64,000 nucleotides of DNA. Origin: Knoellia flava TL1 (GTDB taxonomy: Bacteria; Actinomycetota; Actinomycetes; Actinomycetales; Dermatophilaceae). The stretch is taken from NCBI RefSeq assembly GCF_000768675.1, contig NZ_AVPI01000010.1, forward strand, positions 1 through 64,000. Reading direction: 5' to 3'. The notes under the pieces were generated by a model. It saw only the letters and a program-made list of their open reading frames with translations. It searched no databases and was not told the DNA's origin. The stretch's first letter is position 1. Every line of letters starts with the position of its first letter. Both the position numbers and the translations under genes were made by a program. Below, in pieces: positions 8,842-17,429 of the stretch.

Positions 8842-10989
8842 ATGAGCCCCGCCTCCACCGCCAAGAAGGCCGCGACGACCAAGTCGTCGTCCGACTACAG
8901 CGCGCACCACCTGCAGGTCCTGGAGGGGCTCGAGGCGGTCCGCAAGCGGCCGGGCATGTACATCGGGTCGACCGACAGCCGCGGGCTCATGCACTGCCTC
9001 TGGGAGATCATCGACAACGCCGTCGACGAGGCCCTCGGCGGCCACGGCGACCGGATCGAGGTCATCCTCCACAAGGACGGGTCCGTCGAGGTCCGCGACC
9101 AGGCGCGCGGCATCCCGGTCGACATCGAGCCGCGCACGGGTCTCACCGGCGTCGAGGTCGTCTTCACCAAGCTCCACGCCGGCGGCAAGTTCGGCGGCGG
9201 CTCCTACACCGCCTCGGGTGGCCTGCACGGCGTCGGCGCCTCCGTCGTCAACGCCCTCTCCGCCCGGCTCGACGTCGAGGTCGACCGCGGCGGCAAGACC
9301 TACGCGATGAGCTTCCGGCGCGGCGAGCCCGGCTACTTCCCGGACGTGGCGACCCACGACAAGAGCCCCGACCACGAGTTCACGCCCTACGAGCGGAGCA
9401 GCGAGCTCGCCGTCGTCGGCAAGGCCAAGCGCGGCGCGACCGGCACGCGGATCCGCTACTGGGCCGACCCGCAGATCTTCCTCAAGAACGCGGAGTTCGA
9501 CTACGACAGTCTCGTCGCACGCGCCCGTCAGACCTCGTTCCTCGTCCCCGGGCTCACCCTCGTCATCCGCGACGAGCGCGGCCTGCCCGGCACGGCGGGG
9601 GAGCACGGCCCGCACGAGGAGGTCTTCGTCCACGACGGCGGCATCAGCGAGTTCGCCGAGTTCCTCGCGCCCGACCCGTCGGTCACCGACGTGTGGCGGC
9701 TCCAGGGCACCGGCAGCTTCACCGAGACCGTGCCGGTCCTCGACTCCAAGGGCCACATGACGCCGCAGGACGTCGACCGCGAGTGCGAGGTCGACATCGC
9801 GGTCCGCTGGGGGACCGGCTACGACGCGAAGGTCAGCTCCTTCGTCAACATCATCGCGACCCCCAAGGGCGGCACGCACCTGGCCGGCTTTGAGCAGGCG
9901 CTGCTCAAGGTCTTCCGCAAGCAGCTCGAGGTCAACGCCCGCCGGCTCAAGGTCGGCAGCGACAAGGTCGACAAGGACGACATCCTCGCCGGGCTCACCG
10001 CCGTCGTCACGGTGCGGCTGGCCGAGCCGCAGTTCGAGGGCCAGACCAAGGAGGTGCTCGGCACCAACGCCGTCCGTGCCATCGTCGCCAAGGTCGTCGA
10101 GAAGGAGCTCACCTCCGTCCTCACCTCGACCAAGCGCGGCGAGAAGCAGCAGGCCGCGACGCTGCTCGAGAAGGTCACCGCCGAGATGAAGTCGCGGATC
10201 AGCGCGCGGCTGCACAAGGAGACCCAGCGCAAGAAGAACGCGCTCGAGACCTCGTCGCTGCCGGCCAAGCTCGCCGACTGCCGGAGCAACGACGTCGAGC
10301 GGACCGAGCTCTTCATCGTCGAGGGTGACAGCGCCCTCGGCACCGCCAAGCTCGCCCGTGACTCCGACGTCCAGGCGCTCCTGCCGATCCGAGGCAAGAT
10401 CCTCAACGTCCAGAAGGCCTCGCTCACCGACATGCTCGGCAACGCCGAGTGCGCGGCGATCATCCAGGTCATCGGCGCCGGTTCCGGCCGCACGTTCGAC
10501 GTCGACGCCGCCCGCTACGGCAAGGTCATCATCATGACCGACGCCGACGTGGACGGCGCCCACATCCGCACGCTGCTGCTCACGCTCTTCTTCCGCTACA
10601 TGCGCCCGCTCGTCGAGGCCGGCAAGGTCTATGCCGCCGTCCCACCGCTGCACCGCATCGAGGTCGCCGGCGCGGGTGCCCGCAAGGGCGAGCTCATCTA
10701 CACCTACTCCGAGGGCGAGATGCGCCGGACGGTCGCCTCCCTCACCAAGCGCGGCCGCACCATCAAGCAGCCGATGCAGCGCTACAAGGGCCTCGGTGAG
10801 ATGGACGCCGACCAGCTCGCCGAGACGACGATGGACCCGCGACACCGCACCCTGCGCAAGGTCACCATGGCCGACGCCGAGAACGCCGAGCGCATCTTCG
10901 AGCTCCTCATGGGCACCGACGTCGCCCCGCGGCGAGACTTCATCGTGCAGGGTTCGGCCAAGCTCGACCGCGAGCGCATCGACGCCTGA
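8842..10989 (+). CDS. parE: DNA topoisomerase IV subunit B (ParE/GyrB family)
   Basis: 715-residue ATPase subunit of a type IIA topoisomerase. The GHKL ATPase has EIIDNAVDEAL (Asn-Asp motif), the GGLHGVGASVVNALS lid and GGGKFGGGSY. The TOPRIM domain shows FIVEGDSALG, LPIRGKILNV and MTDADVDGAHI. The C-terminus carries YKGLGEMDADQLAETTM. Length fits ParE of actinobacteria. A matching A subunit is encoded 6.4 kb away on the opposite strand (17430-19868), so the pair is split by transport genes. It decatenates daughter chromosomes. A GyrB identity cannot be fully excluded but ParC nearby argues for ParE. Confidence 0.88.
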   Translation: MSPASTAKKAATTKSSSDYSAHHLQVLEGLEAVRKRPGMYIGSTDSRGLMHCLWEIIDNAVDEALGGHGDRIEVILHKDGSVEVRDQARGIPVDIEPRTGLTGVEVVFTKLHAGGKFGGGSYTASGGLHGVGASVVNALSARLDVEVDRGGKTYAMSFRRGEPGYFPDVATHDKSPDHEFTPYERSSELAVVGKAKRGATGTRIRYWADPQIFLKNAEFDYDSLVARARQTSFLVPGLTLVIRDERGLPGTAGEHGPHEEVFVHDGGISEFAEFLAPDPSVTDVWRLQGTGSFTETVPVLDSKGHMTPQDVDRECEVDIAVRWGTGYDAKVSSFVNIIATPKGGTHLAGFEQALLKVFRKQLEVNARRLKVGSDKVDKDDILAGLTAVVTVRLAEPQFEGQTKEVLGTNAVRAIVAKVVEKELTSVLTSTKRGEKQQAATLLEKVTAEMKSRISARLHKETQRKKNALETSSLPAKLADCRSNDVERTELFIVEGDSALGTAKLARDSDVQALLPIRGKILNVQKASLTDMLGNAECAAIIQVIGAGSGRTFDVDAARYGKVIIMTDADVDGAHIRTLLLTLFFRYMRPLVEAGKVYAAVPPLHRIEVAGAGARKGELIYTYSEGEMRRTVASLTKRGRTIKQPMQRYKGLGEMDADQLAETTMDPRHRTLRKVTMADAENAERIFELLMGTDVAPRRDFIVQGSAKLDRERIDA

Positions 10990-11153
10990 GCACCAGCCGG
11001 GACGCGCGGAGCCGCCCCACCGAGGCGACCGACGGCGCTGACGGGAGCACCCGGCATACGGGCGCGTCTGTCGTTGCCCTGAGCCGTGATGTGGGACACA
11101 GTGGGCCGGAACAGGCGTCGGCATCCCCGGGGCCCTGATAGAGGAGGGCAACG

Positions 11154-12653
11154 ATGAGCGGGACCACCGACGATCGCGGCAGGACCGGAGTCGTGGAGGC
11201 ACCGGCGGGGGACCAACCCGAGCTCAAGCGGGTCATGGGGCCGAAGCTCCTGCTCCTCTTCATCGTCGGTGACATCCTCGGCACCGGCGTCTACGCGCTC
11301 ACCGGCTCGGTCGCCGGTGAGGTCGGCGGCGCGGCCTGGGCGCCGTTCCTCGCGGCGTTCGCCGTCGCGACGATCACCGCGTTCTCCTACCTCGAGCTCG
11401 TGACGAAGTACCCGCAGGCGGCCGGCGCCGCGCTCTACACGCACAAGGCGTTCGGGATCCACTTCTTCACGTTCATCGTCTGCTTCGCGGTCATGTGCTC
11501 GGGCATCACGTCCGCGTCGACCGCCTCCAACGCCTTCGCGGGCTTCCTGCGCGACGGCTTCGGCCTCAAGGAGCAGTGGCCGGCCGGCTCGACGCCGCTG
11601 CTGCTCATCGCGCTCGGCTTCATGGCCCTCGTAGCCGCGATCAACTTCCGCGGCGTCGGCGAGAGCGTCAAGGCCAACGTCGTGCTCACCCTCGTGGAGC
11701 TCTCCGGTCTGCTCCTCGTCATCTTCATCGGCCTGTATGCCGTGACCGAGGGCAAGGCGGACTTCTCCCGGACCGTGGTCTTCGAGTCTCCGAGCGACAA
11801 GAGCGCCTTCTTCGCGGTGACGGCGGCGACCTCGCTCGCGTTCTTCGCGATGGTCGGCTTCGAGGACTCGGTCAACATGGCCGAGGAGACCAAGGACCCC
11901 GAGAAGACCTTCCCGCGGATCATGCTCACCGGCCTCGGGATCACCGGCCTCATCTACGTCCTCGTGTCGATCACCGCGGTGGCCCTCGTGCCCGTCGGCA
12001 CGCTCTCGAACCCCGACGAGGGGTCCGCCCTCACGCAGGTCGTCGCGGCGGGCGCGCCGGACTTCCCGTTCGACAAGGTCTTCCCGTTCATCGGCATGTT
12101 CGCCGTGGCCAACTCCGCGCTCATCAACATGCTCATGGCGAGCCGGCTGCTCTACGGCATGGCCAAGCAGGAGGTCCTGCCACCGTTCCTCGGCAAGGTG
12201 CACCCGGGACGTCGCACGCCGTGGGCCGCCATCCTCTTCACGACGGCGATCGCCTTCGGCCTCATCATCTACGTCGTCCGGGCCAACGCGAGCGAGGAGG
12301 GCGCGAGCACGGTGGCGCTGCTCGGTGGCACGACTGCGCTGCTCCTGCTCTGCGTCTTCACGGTCGTCAATATCGCCGTGCTCGTCCTGCGACGTGACTC
12401 CGTCTCGCACTCGCACTTCCGGGCGCCGAGCGTCCTGCCCTACCTCGGTGCGGCGCTGTGCGCCTTCCTCGCCGGGCCGTGGGCTCGCAGCGAGGAGCAG
12501 CAGGAGCAGTACAAGATCGCCGGCGGGCTGCTCGCCGTCGGTGTCGTGCTCTGGGCTCTGACGTGGGTCGTCAACCGGTTCTTCTTCGCCAAGAAGACCT
12601 ACATGCGCGACCCGGAGGAGCTCGACGACCCCGACCACCTGCACCACACCTGA
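11154..12653 (+). CDS. APC superfamily amino-acid permease
   Basis: 499-residue secondary transporter with about 12 predicted helices. The first helix carries GDILGTGVYALTG, the unwound Gly-rich substrate site of the APC fold; other family features are GFEDSVNMAEETKDPEKTFPRIM and ASRLLYGMAKQEVLP. The C-terminal tail is acidic and His-rich (DDPDHLHHT). GAGGAGGG precedes the ATG. Substrate not determinable; cationic or neutral amino acids are likely by family. It stands alone between parE and the LacI operon. Confidence 0.85.
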   Translation: MSGTTDDRGRTGVVEAPAGDQPELKRVMGPKLLLLFIVGDILGTGVYALTGSVAGEVGGAAWAPFLAAFAVATITAFSYLELVTKYPQAAGAALYTHKAFGIHFFTFIVCFAVMCSGITSASTASNAFAGFLRDGFGLKEQWPAGSTPLLLIALGFMALVAAINFRGVGESVKANVVLTLVELSGLLLVIFIGLYAVTEGKADFSRTVVFESPSDKSAFFAVTAATSLAFFAMVGFEDSVNMAEETKDPEKTFPRIMLTGLGITGLIYVLVSITAVALVPVGTLSNPDEGSALTQVVAAGAPDFPFDKVFPFIGMFAVANSALINMLMASRLLYGMAKQEVLPPFLGKVHPGRRTPWAAILFTTAIAFGLIIYVVRANASEEGASTVALLGGTTALLLLCVFTVVNIAVLVLRRDSVSHSHFRAPSVLPYLGAALCAFLAGPWARSEEQQEQYKIAGGLLAVGVVLWALTWVVNRFFFAKKTYMRDPEELDDPDHLHHT

Positions 12654-12665
12654 GCGAACCCGTGT

Positions 12666-12702
12666 CGTCGTGCCCGTCGTGCCCTGCACGGCGGGCACGA
12701 CG
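12666..12702. terminator. Bidirectional terminator hairpin
   Basis: CGTCGTGCCCG (12666-12676) pairs with CGGGCACGACG (12692-12702), an 11-bp perfect stem with a 15-base loop. It lies in the 60-base gap between the convergent permease and LacI genes. Confidence 0.7.
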
Positions 12703-12713
12703 GCGTTCTGGGC

Positions 12714-13760
12714 TCAGCCCGCGGCGGGCGGGGGAGCGGTGCTCTGCCGGACGACGAGCTCGGTGTCGACGACGACCTCGGTCTCGGTGCCGTCCGGGGT
12801 GTCGACGCCGAGGGCGTGGAGGAGGATCTCGGCGGCCTGGCGGCCCTGGGCGGCGACGTCCTGGCGCACCGTCGTCAGCCCGAGCACCGCGCTCAGCGCG
12901 TGGTCGTCGATGCCGATCACGGACAGGTCCTCCGGGATGCGCAGCCCCTCGGCGCGGGCGGCGGCCATGACGCCGATCGCCATCTCGTCGGAGGCGGCCG
13001 CGACGGCCGTGGGGCGTTCGGGCGAGGAGAGCAGCGTGCGGGTGTCGTGGGCGGCGCTGTCGGCGGTCCAGTCGGAGCCGAGGATCCACTGCTTGTGCTC
13101 GGCGAGGCCGTGCACCCGCATGACGTCGCGGAACGCGTCGAGACGCGCCTGCGGGGTCTGGATGTGCGCGACGTTGGACGGCACGGCGCCCACGTAGGCG
13201 ATGCGCTCGTGCCCGAGGGAGACGAGGTGCTCGGTCGCGAGCCGCATGGCCTGTGCGTCGTCGATGCGGACGTTGGGCCGGTCGGCGACGGGGGTGCCGA
13301 TGGCCACGAGCGGCAGGCCCAGGCGGTCGACGAGCTCGAGCTCCTCGTCGGTCATGGGGAGGTTGAGCGTGATGACGCCGTCGACGCGCTTCCACAGCAT
13401 GTTCTGCGAGAGCGGGAGGCGCCGGTCGTAGGACTCGTCCTCGAGGTCGAAGAGGAGCACGTGGTGGCCGTGGCGCCGGAGGGTCTTCTCGATCGCGCTC
13501 ACGAGGGTGGCGAAGAACCACCGGGTGAGGAACGGCGCGACGACGCCGACGACCTGCGTGCGACCCGAGGCGAGGGAGGTGGCCGTCGGGCTCGCGACGT
13601 AGTCGAGCTCGGTCGCGACCTTGAAGACGCGTTCCCGGGTGCGCGGGCTGACTCGGTCGAGACCGCGGAGCGCGCGGGAGACCGTGGCCACGGAGACCCC
13701 GGCCTCCCGCGCGACATCCGTGATGGTGCTCATCCGCCGACGGCGGTCGGGAGCAGGCAT
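12714..13760 (-). CDS. LacI family transcriptional regulator of the adjacent sugar importer
   Basis: 348 residues. The N-terminal helix-turn-helix is TITDVAREAGVSVATVSRAL (residues 12-31), followed by the hinge and a periplasmic-binding-protein-like ligand domain (VVGVVAPFLTRWFF to DDHALSAVLGLTTVRQD). It is the last gene of a four-gene minus-strand run (binding protein, two permeases, regulator), three bases after the second permease. The ATG at 13760 has GAAGGG upstream; an internal ATG at 13733 has none. The likely operator is the TGTAA...TTACA palindrome upstream of the operon. The inducer is probably a glucoside or oligosaccharide (inference). Confidence 0.87.
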   Translation of the reverse strand: MPAPDRRRRMSTITDVAREAGVSVATVSRALRGLDRVSPRTRERVFKVATELDYVASPTATSLASGRTQVVGVVAPFLTRWFFATLVSAIEKTLRRHGHHVLLFDLEDESYDRRLPLSQNMLWKRVDGVITLNLPMTDEELELVDRLGLPLVAIGTPVADRPNVRIDDAQAMRLATEHLVSLGHERIAYVGAVPSNVAHIQTPQARLDAFRDVMRVHGLAEHKQWILGSDWTADSAAHDTRTLLSSPERPTAVAAASDEMAIGVMAAARAEGLRIPEDLSVIGIDDHALSAVLGLTTVRQDVAAQGRQAAEILLHALGVDTPDGTETEVVVDTELVVRQSTAPPPAAG

Positions 13761-13763
13761 CGG

Positions 13764-14714
13764 TCAGCCCTTCAGACCACCAGCGAGCAGCCCGCGGACG
13801 AAGAAGCGCTGCAACGCGAGGAACACGACGACCGGCACGATCATCGAGATGAAGGCACCCGCCGAGAGCAGGTACCACGCACTGCCACGCGTGCCCGCCA
13901 GCTCGGCCACCCGGACGGTGATCGGCGCGACCTCGGGCGTGCCGCCGATGAAGATGAGCGAGACGAGCAGGTCGTTCCAGACCCAAAGGAACTGGAAGAT
14001 CCCGAACGCCGCGATCGCCGGCGTGAGCAGGGGCAGGAGGATCTTGAAGAAGATCGTCACGTGCCCGGCGCCGTCCACCCGGGCGGCCTCCATGAGCTCA
14101 CCCGGGAGCTCGCGCATGAAGTTGTGGATGAGGAACGTCGCCAGTGGCAGGGCGAAGATCGTGTGGGATATCCACACCGACCAGTACGAGTTCCCGAGCC
14201 CGAGCTTGTTGGTGTAGATGTCGAGCAGCGGGATGAGCGCGATCTGCAGCGGCACGATCTGGAGCGCGAAGACGGCGACGAAGAGCGCGTTGCGACCCGG
14301 GAAGGGCACCCAGGCGAACGCGTAGGCCGCGAGCGACGCGAGGAAGATCGGCAGCATGACCGCCGGGATCGTGATGACGATCGTGTTGACGAAGTACTGC
14401 GTGAAGCTCGCGGAGCTGCCGGGCTCGAGGGCCTGGCGGTAGTTCTCGAGGGTGAAGGCGCCGGGGTTGGCGAACGCGTTCCACCACCCGTCCCGGTTGA
14501 TGTCGCGCTGCGAGCGGAACGACGTGACGAGGAGCCCGACCGTCGGGGTCGTCCACAGCACGGCGATGATGACCGCGACGAGGCTGGCCCACCGCGAGTT
14601 GAGGGCGCTGGCGGCGTCGCCGGTGGCGGACCGCTTGGCCTTCTTGGCCTTCGGGGCGGGGGTGACCTCGTCGGAGACCGACTCGGGCGTGGCCGCCGGT
14701 TGCAGGGTGCTCAC
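13764..14714 (-). CDS. CUT1 sugar ABC transporter permease (MalG-like)
   Basis: 316 residues with six predicted helices after a Lys/Ala-rich cytoplasmic N-terminus (PKAKKAKRS). The EAA loop that contacts the ATPase reads ELMEAARVDGAGHVTIFFKI. The protein ends QRFFVRGLLAGGLKG, the common C-terminus of MalG-type subunits. The start is the GTG at 14714, four bases after the first permease, and the stop is three bases before the regulator. It imports a sugar together with its partner permease and the lipoprotein; no ATPase gene is in this operon. Confidence 0.88.
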   Translation of the reverse strand: MSTLQPAATPESVSDEVTPAPKAKKAKRSATGDAASALNSRWASLVAVIIAVLWTTPTVGLLVTSFRSQRDINRDGWWNAFANPGAFTLENYRQALEPGSSASFTQYFVNTIVITIPAVMLPIFLASLAAYAFAWVPFPGRNALFVAVFALQIVPLQIALIPLLDIYTNKLGLGNSYWSVWISHTIFALPLATFLIHNFMRELPGELMEAARVDGAGHVTIFFKILLPLLTPAIAAFGIFQFLWVWNDLLVSLIFIGGTPEVAPITVRVAELAGTRGSAWYLLSAGAFISMIVPVVVFLALQRFFVRGLLAGGLKG

Positions 14715-14717
14715 GAC

Positions 14718-15734
14718 TCAGGCCTCCTTGCGCATCTGGACGATGTTGTAGGTGACGATCGGGATGACGAGGACGAAGAGCAGCACGGCCATGGCAGCAC
14801 CGAGCCCGGGGGCGTCGTAGCGGAAGCTCTGGTTGTAGAACTCGTTGGCGACCACCGACGTGTCGAACTGACCGGCCGTCATGGTCCGGACGATGTCGAA
14901 GACCTTGAGCGTGCCGATACCGATCGTCGTGAGGACGACGACGAGGGCGGCGCGGATGCTCGGCAGGGTGATGTAGCGGAACATCCGGAAGCCGTAGACG
15001 CCGTCGAGGTGCGCGGCCTCGATGATGTCGTCGGGGATGGCCTTGATCGCGGCGGAGAGGATCGTCATCGCGAAGCCCGCCTGGATCCACACCATGACGA
15101 GGATGAGCATGAGCGTGTTGACGGGTGCGTCGAGGAGGAACTGCCGCGTCTCGAACCCGAACATCTTGAGGATCTGGTTGAGCAGGCCGATCTGGGGGCG
15201 CTCGGTCTGCTTGTACTGGTAGACGAACTTCCAGATGATGCTCGCGCCGACCATGGAGATCGCCATCGGCAGGAAGATGAGGGCCTTGGCGAAGGCCTCG
15301 CCCCGGGCGCGGTCGATGAGGATCGCGTAGAGGAGCCCGATCGCGGTCGCGAGGAACGGCACGAGGATGACCCAGAGGGCCGTGTTGCGCAGCACCGTGA
15401 TGAGCTCGGGCTGGCTGAACATCGCCGAGTAGTTGTCGAACGAGAAGCTGCCCTCGCCGGACTTGCCCCGCAGTGACTGCAGGATCGTGAGGATGGCGGG
15501 GTACATGAGACCCACGGCGAGGAGCAGGATCGCGGGGCCCGCGAAGAGGGCGCCCTGGACCTTCTCGCCCGAGCGGCCCTTGAAGAGCGACGCGAGGAAC
15601 AGGACGAGGCCGAAGATCGCGGCGAAGAACGCGATCGCGAAGAACATGAGCACGAACTTGCCGGCCGTGCTCTCGGCGCGCAGCAACGGCTCGGGAATTG
15701 CGGACGGCGCGGCGCTCAGAAGGCTCGCGACCAT
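14718..15734 (-). CDS. CUT1 sugar ABC transporter permease (MalF-like)
   Basis: 338 residues. The start is the ATG at 15734 because GGAGGTGG lies just upstream; an open frame extends a few codons further. The N-terminus has an extra pair of helices (FVLMFFAIAFFAAIFG and ALFAGPAILLLAVG) before the core, as in several actinobacterial MalF subunits. The EAA loop is DIIEAAHLDGVYGFRMFRYI. It follows the binding-protein gene after a 93-base gap that holds a very stable hairpin, which may lower its expression relative to the lipoprotein. Confidence 0.87.
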   Translation of the reverse strand: MVASLLSAAPSAIPEPLLRAESTAGKFVLMFFAIAFFAAIFGLVLFLASLFKGRSGEKVQGALFAGPAILLLAVGLMYPAILTILQSLRGKSGEGSFSFDNYSAMFSQPELITVLRNTALWVILVPFLATAIGLLYAILIDRARGEAFAKALIFLPMAISMVGASIIWKFVYQYKQTERPQIGLLNQILKMFGFETRQFLLDAPVNTLMLILVMVWIQAGFAMTILSAAIKAIPDDIIEAAHLDGVYGFRMFRYITLPSIRAALVVVLTTIGIGTLKVFDIVRTMTAGQFDTSVVANEFYNQSFRYDAPGLGAAMAVLLFVLVIPIVTYNIVQMRKEA

Positions 15735-15771
15735 GACTCCACCTCCGGTGTGAGGGAGCAGCAAGAGGGAA

Positions 15772-15804
15772 GCCGGGGTGGGGTGGAACCCACCCCACCC
15801 CGGC
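15772..15804 (-). promoter_or_regulatory. Strong intercistronic hairpin between binding-protein and permease genes
   Basis: GCCGGGGTGGGGTGG (15772-15786) and CCACCCCACCCCGGC (15790-15804) form a 15-bp perfect, nearly all-GC stem with a 3-base loop. It lies just after the stop of the solute-binding protein. Such hairpins commonly cause partial termination or 3'-end protection, keeping the lipoprotein in excess over the permeases (known for malE-malF; inference here). Confidence 0.75.
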
Positions 15805-15827
15805 GTGGACCCGATCAGGGGATCAGG

Positions 15828-17207
15828 TCAGGACTTCGGCCAGCTGTTCTCGATGAAGTCGAGGGTCGCCTTGTCGTCCTGGCCGGTGATCCAGTTGACC
15901 ATGCCCTTCCAGAAGGTGCCTGCGCCGACGGCGCCGGGCATGAGGTCGGAGCCGTCGAACCGGAAGGTCGCGCTCTTGTCCGTGAGGGTCTTCGCGGACA
16001 GGTTGTCGATCGGGTTCTTGAGCAGCTCCGGGTCGACGTTGACGTTCGCCGTGAGGCAGCCACCGGTACCACAGGTCTTGGCACGCTCCGTCGCCCACTC
16101 CGTGGAGGAGAGGTAGGTCTGGAACGCCTTGACCTCGGGACGGTCGGCGAAGGCCGCGGTGACCTCACCGGCGCCGAGCACCGGCTTGGAGGACTCGTCC
16201 TTGGCCGGCAGGTAGAAGGCCCACACGTCGCCGTCCTCGGCGACCTTGGTGCCCTCGGGGAAGTTCGCCGAGTAGAACGAGGCCTGGCGGTGCATGAAGC
16301 AGGTGCCGTCGAGGATCGGGAGGCCGGCGTCCTGGAAGGAGGTCGACGCGATCGTCTTGACGTCACCCTGGCCGCCGTTGACGTACTTCGGGTTCTTGAG
16401 GATCTTGCCGACCTCGGCGAGCGCCGTGGCGACGGCCGGGTCGTTGAACGGGATCTCGTGGTTGACCCACTTGTCATAGGTCTCCGGGCCCGCCGTGCGG
16501 AGCATGACGTCCTCGACCCAGTCGGTGGCCGGCCAGCCGGTGGCGTCACCGGACTCGATGCCGGCACACCACGGCTTGGCGTCGGGGTTGTCGGTCGCGA
16601 TCTTGTCGGTGAGCGTGAGGAGCTCGTCCCACGTCTTGGGGACCTCGTAGCCCTTGTCCTTGAACGCGGTGGGGGAGTACCACACGTAGGACTTGACGTT
16701 GGCGCCGAGCGGGGCGGCGTAGAACTTGCCGTCGACGGTGCCGTAGGTCTTCCAGTCGGGCATGTTCTTGTCGACGTTGGCCTCGGTCTCCGGCGGCGCG
16801 GGGATGACCTTGCCGGTCGCCACGAGCGTCTTGAGGAGGCCGGGCTGCGGGAGGTAGGCGATGTCGGGGGCGTTGCCACCCTTGACGCGCACGGAGATCT
16901 GGGCCTCCATCTCGCGCGAGCCTTCGTACTTGATCTTGACGCCGGTGCAGTCCTCGAACGGCTTGTAGGACGCGATGTGCGGCCCGTCCTCCGGGGCGAC
17001 GATCGTCGTGTAGACCGACACCTCCTTGCCCTTGAGGTCGCCGAACTTCTCGTAGACCGAGCAGTCGATCTTCGTGGCGCCCGAGTCGGAGCCGCCGGCG
17101 TCGTCGCTGCCGCCGTCGTCGGACCCGCCACAGGCGGCCAGTCCGAGGGAGACCGCCGCGAGGGTCGCGAGGACCTTCGCCGAGCGGCGCTGTGTGTTGT
17201 GGGCCAT
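15828..17207 (-). CDS. Sugar ABC transporter substrate-binding lipoprotein
   Basis: 459 residues. A signal peptide ends in the lipobox LAAC, followed by a GGSDDGGSDDAGGSDSG linker to the membrane anchor. The mature part is a type-1 extracellular binding protein with GNAPDIAYLPQPG and TWDELLTLTDKI. Four cysteines in the mature part may form disulfides. The ATG at 17207 is chosen because GGAGG lies upstream and the signal peptide begins there. It is the first gene of the LacI-regulated operon. Substrate not readable; a glucoside or oligosaccharide fits the family. Confidence 0.88.
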   Translation of the reverse strand: MAHNTQRRSAKVLATLAAVSLGLAACGGSDDGGSDDAGGSDSGATKIDCSVYEKFGDLKGKEVSVYTTIVAPEDGPHIASYKPFEDCTGVKIKYEGSREMEAQISVRVKGGNAPDIAYLPQPGLLKTLVATGKVIPAPPETEANVDKNMPDWKTYGTVDGKFYAAPLGANVKSYVWYSPTAFKDKGYEVPKTWDELLTLTDKIATDNPDAKPWCAGIESGDATGWPATDWVEDVMLRTAGPETYDKWVNHEIPFNDPAVATALAEVGKILKNPKYVNGGQGDVKTIASTSFQDAGLPILDGTCFMHRQASFYSANFPEGTKVAEDGDVWAFYLPAKDESSKPVLGAGEVTAAFADRPEVKAFQTYLSSTEWATERAKTCGTGGCLTANVNVDPELLKNPIDNLSAKTLTDKSATFRFDGSDLMPGAVGAGTFWKGMVNWITGQDDKATLDFIENSWPKS

Positions 17208-17284
17208 TGCCCGCCTCCATCTGTTGCAGGGGACGCGCCGCGGCCTTCTCCCGACCTCGGCACTGAGGGTGATCCGTCTCGCAG

Positions 17285-17300
17285 TGTAAAAGCGGTTACA
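17285..17300. promoter_or_regulatory. LacI-family operator upstream of the sugar importer
   Basis: TGTAAAAGCGGTTACA is a 16-bp imperfect palindrome with perfect TGTAA/TTACA ends and a central GC, as in LacI/GalR-type operators. It sits 78 bases before the binding-protein start and is a rare AT-rich patch. The LacI gene that ends the operon is the natural ligand-responsive repressor. Confidence 0.75.
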
Positions 17301-17374
17301 TACGTGAGTCATCACTTCTGGGAGATTGTCCGGTCACGATCGCGTAACACGCGCGGCGAGCGTGGCGTGGCCGT

Positions 17375-17399
17375 CCGGCATACGAACGCCGTATACCGG
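17375..17399. terminator. Hairpin after parC
   Basis: CCGGCATACG (17375-17384) and CGTATACCGG (17390-17399) pair with one mismatch around a 5-base loop, 31 bases after the parC stop. It is likely a terminator that separates parC from the sugar operon. The left arm contains a copy of the CGGCATAC octamer. Confidence 0.5.
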
Positions 17400-17429
17400 C
17401 CCGACCGGATCGGTGGACCGGCGCTCGCC

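Noticed and set aside
8608-11202. Open frame of about 860 codons opposite parE
   Set aside because: Complete overlap with a highly conserved gene; no plausible ribosome site and a biased composition.
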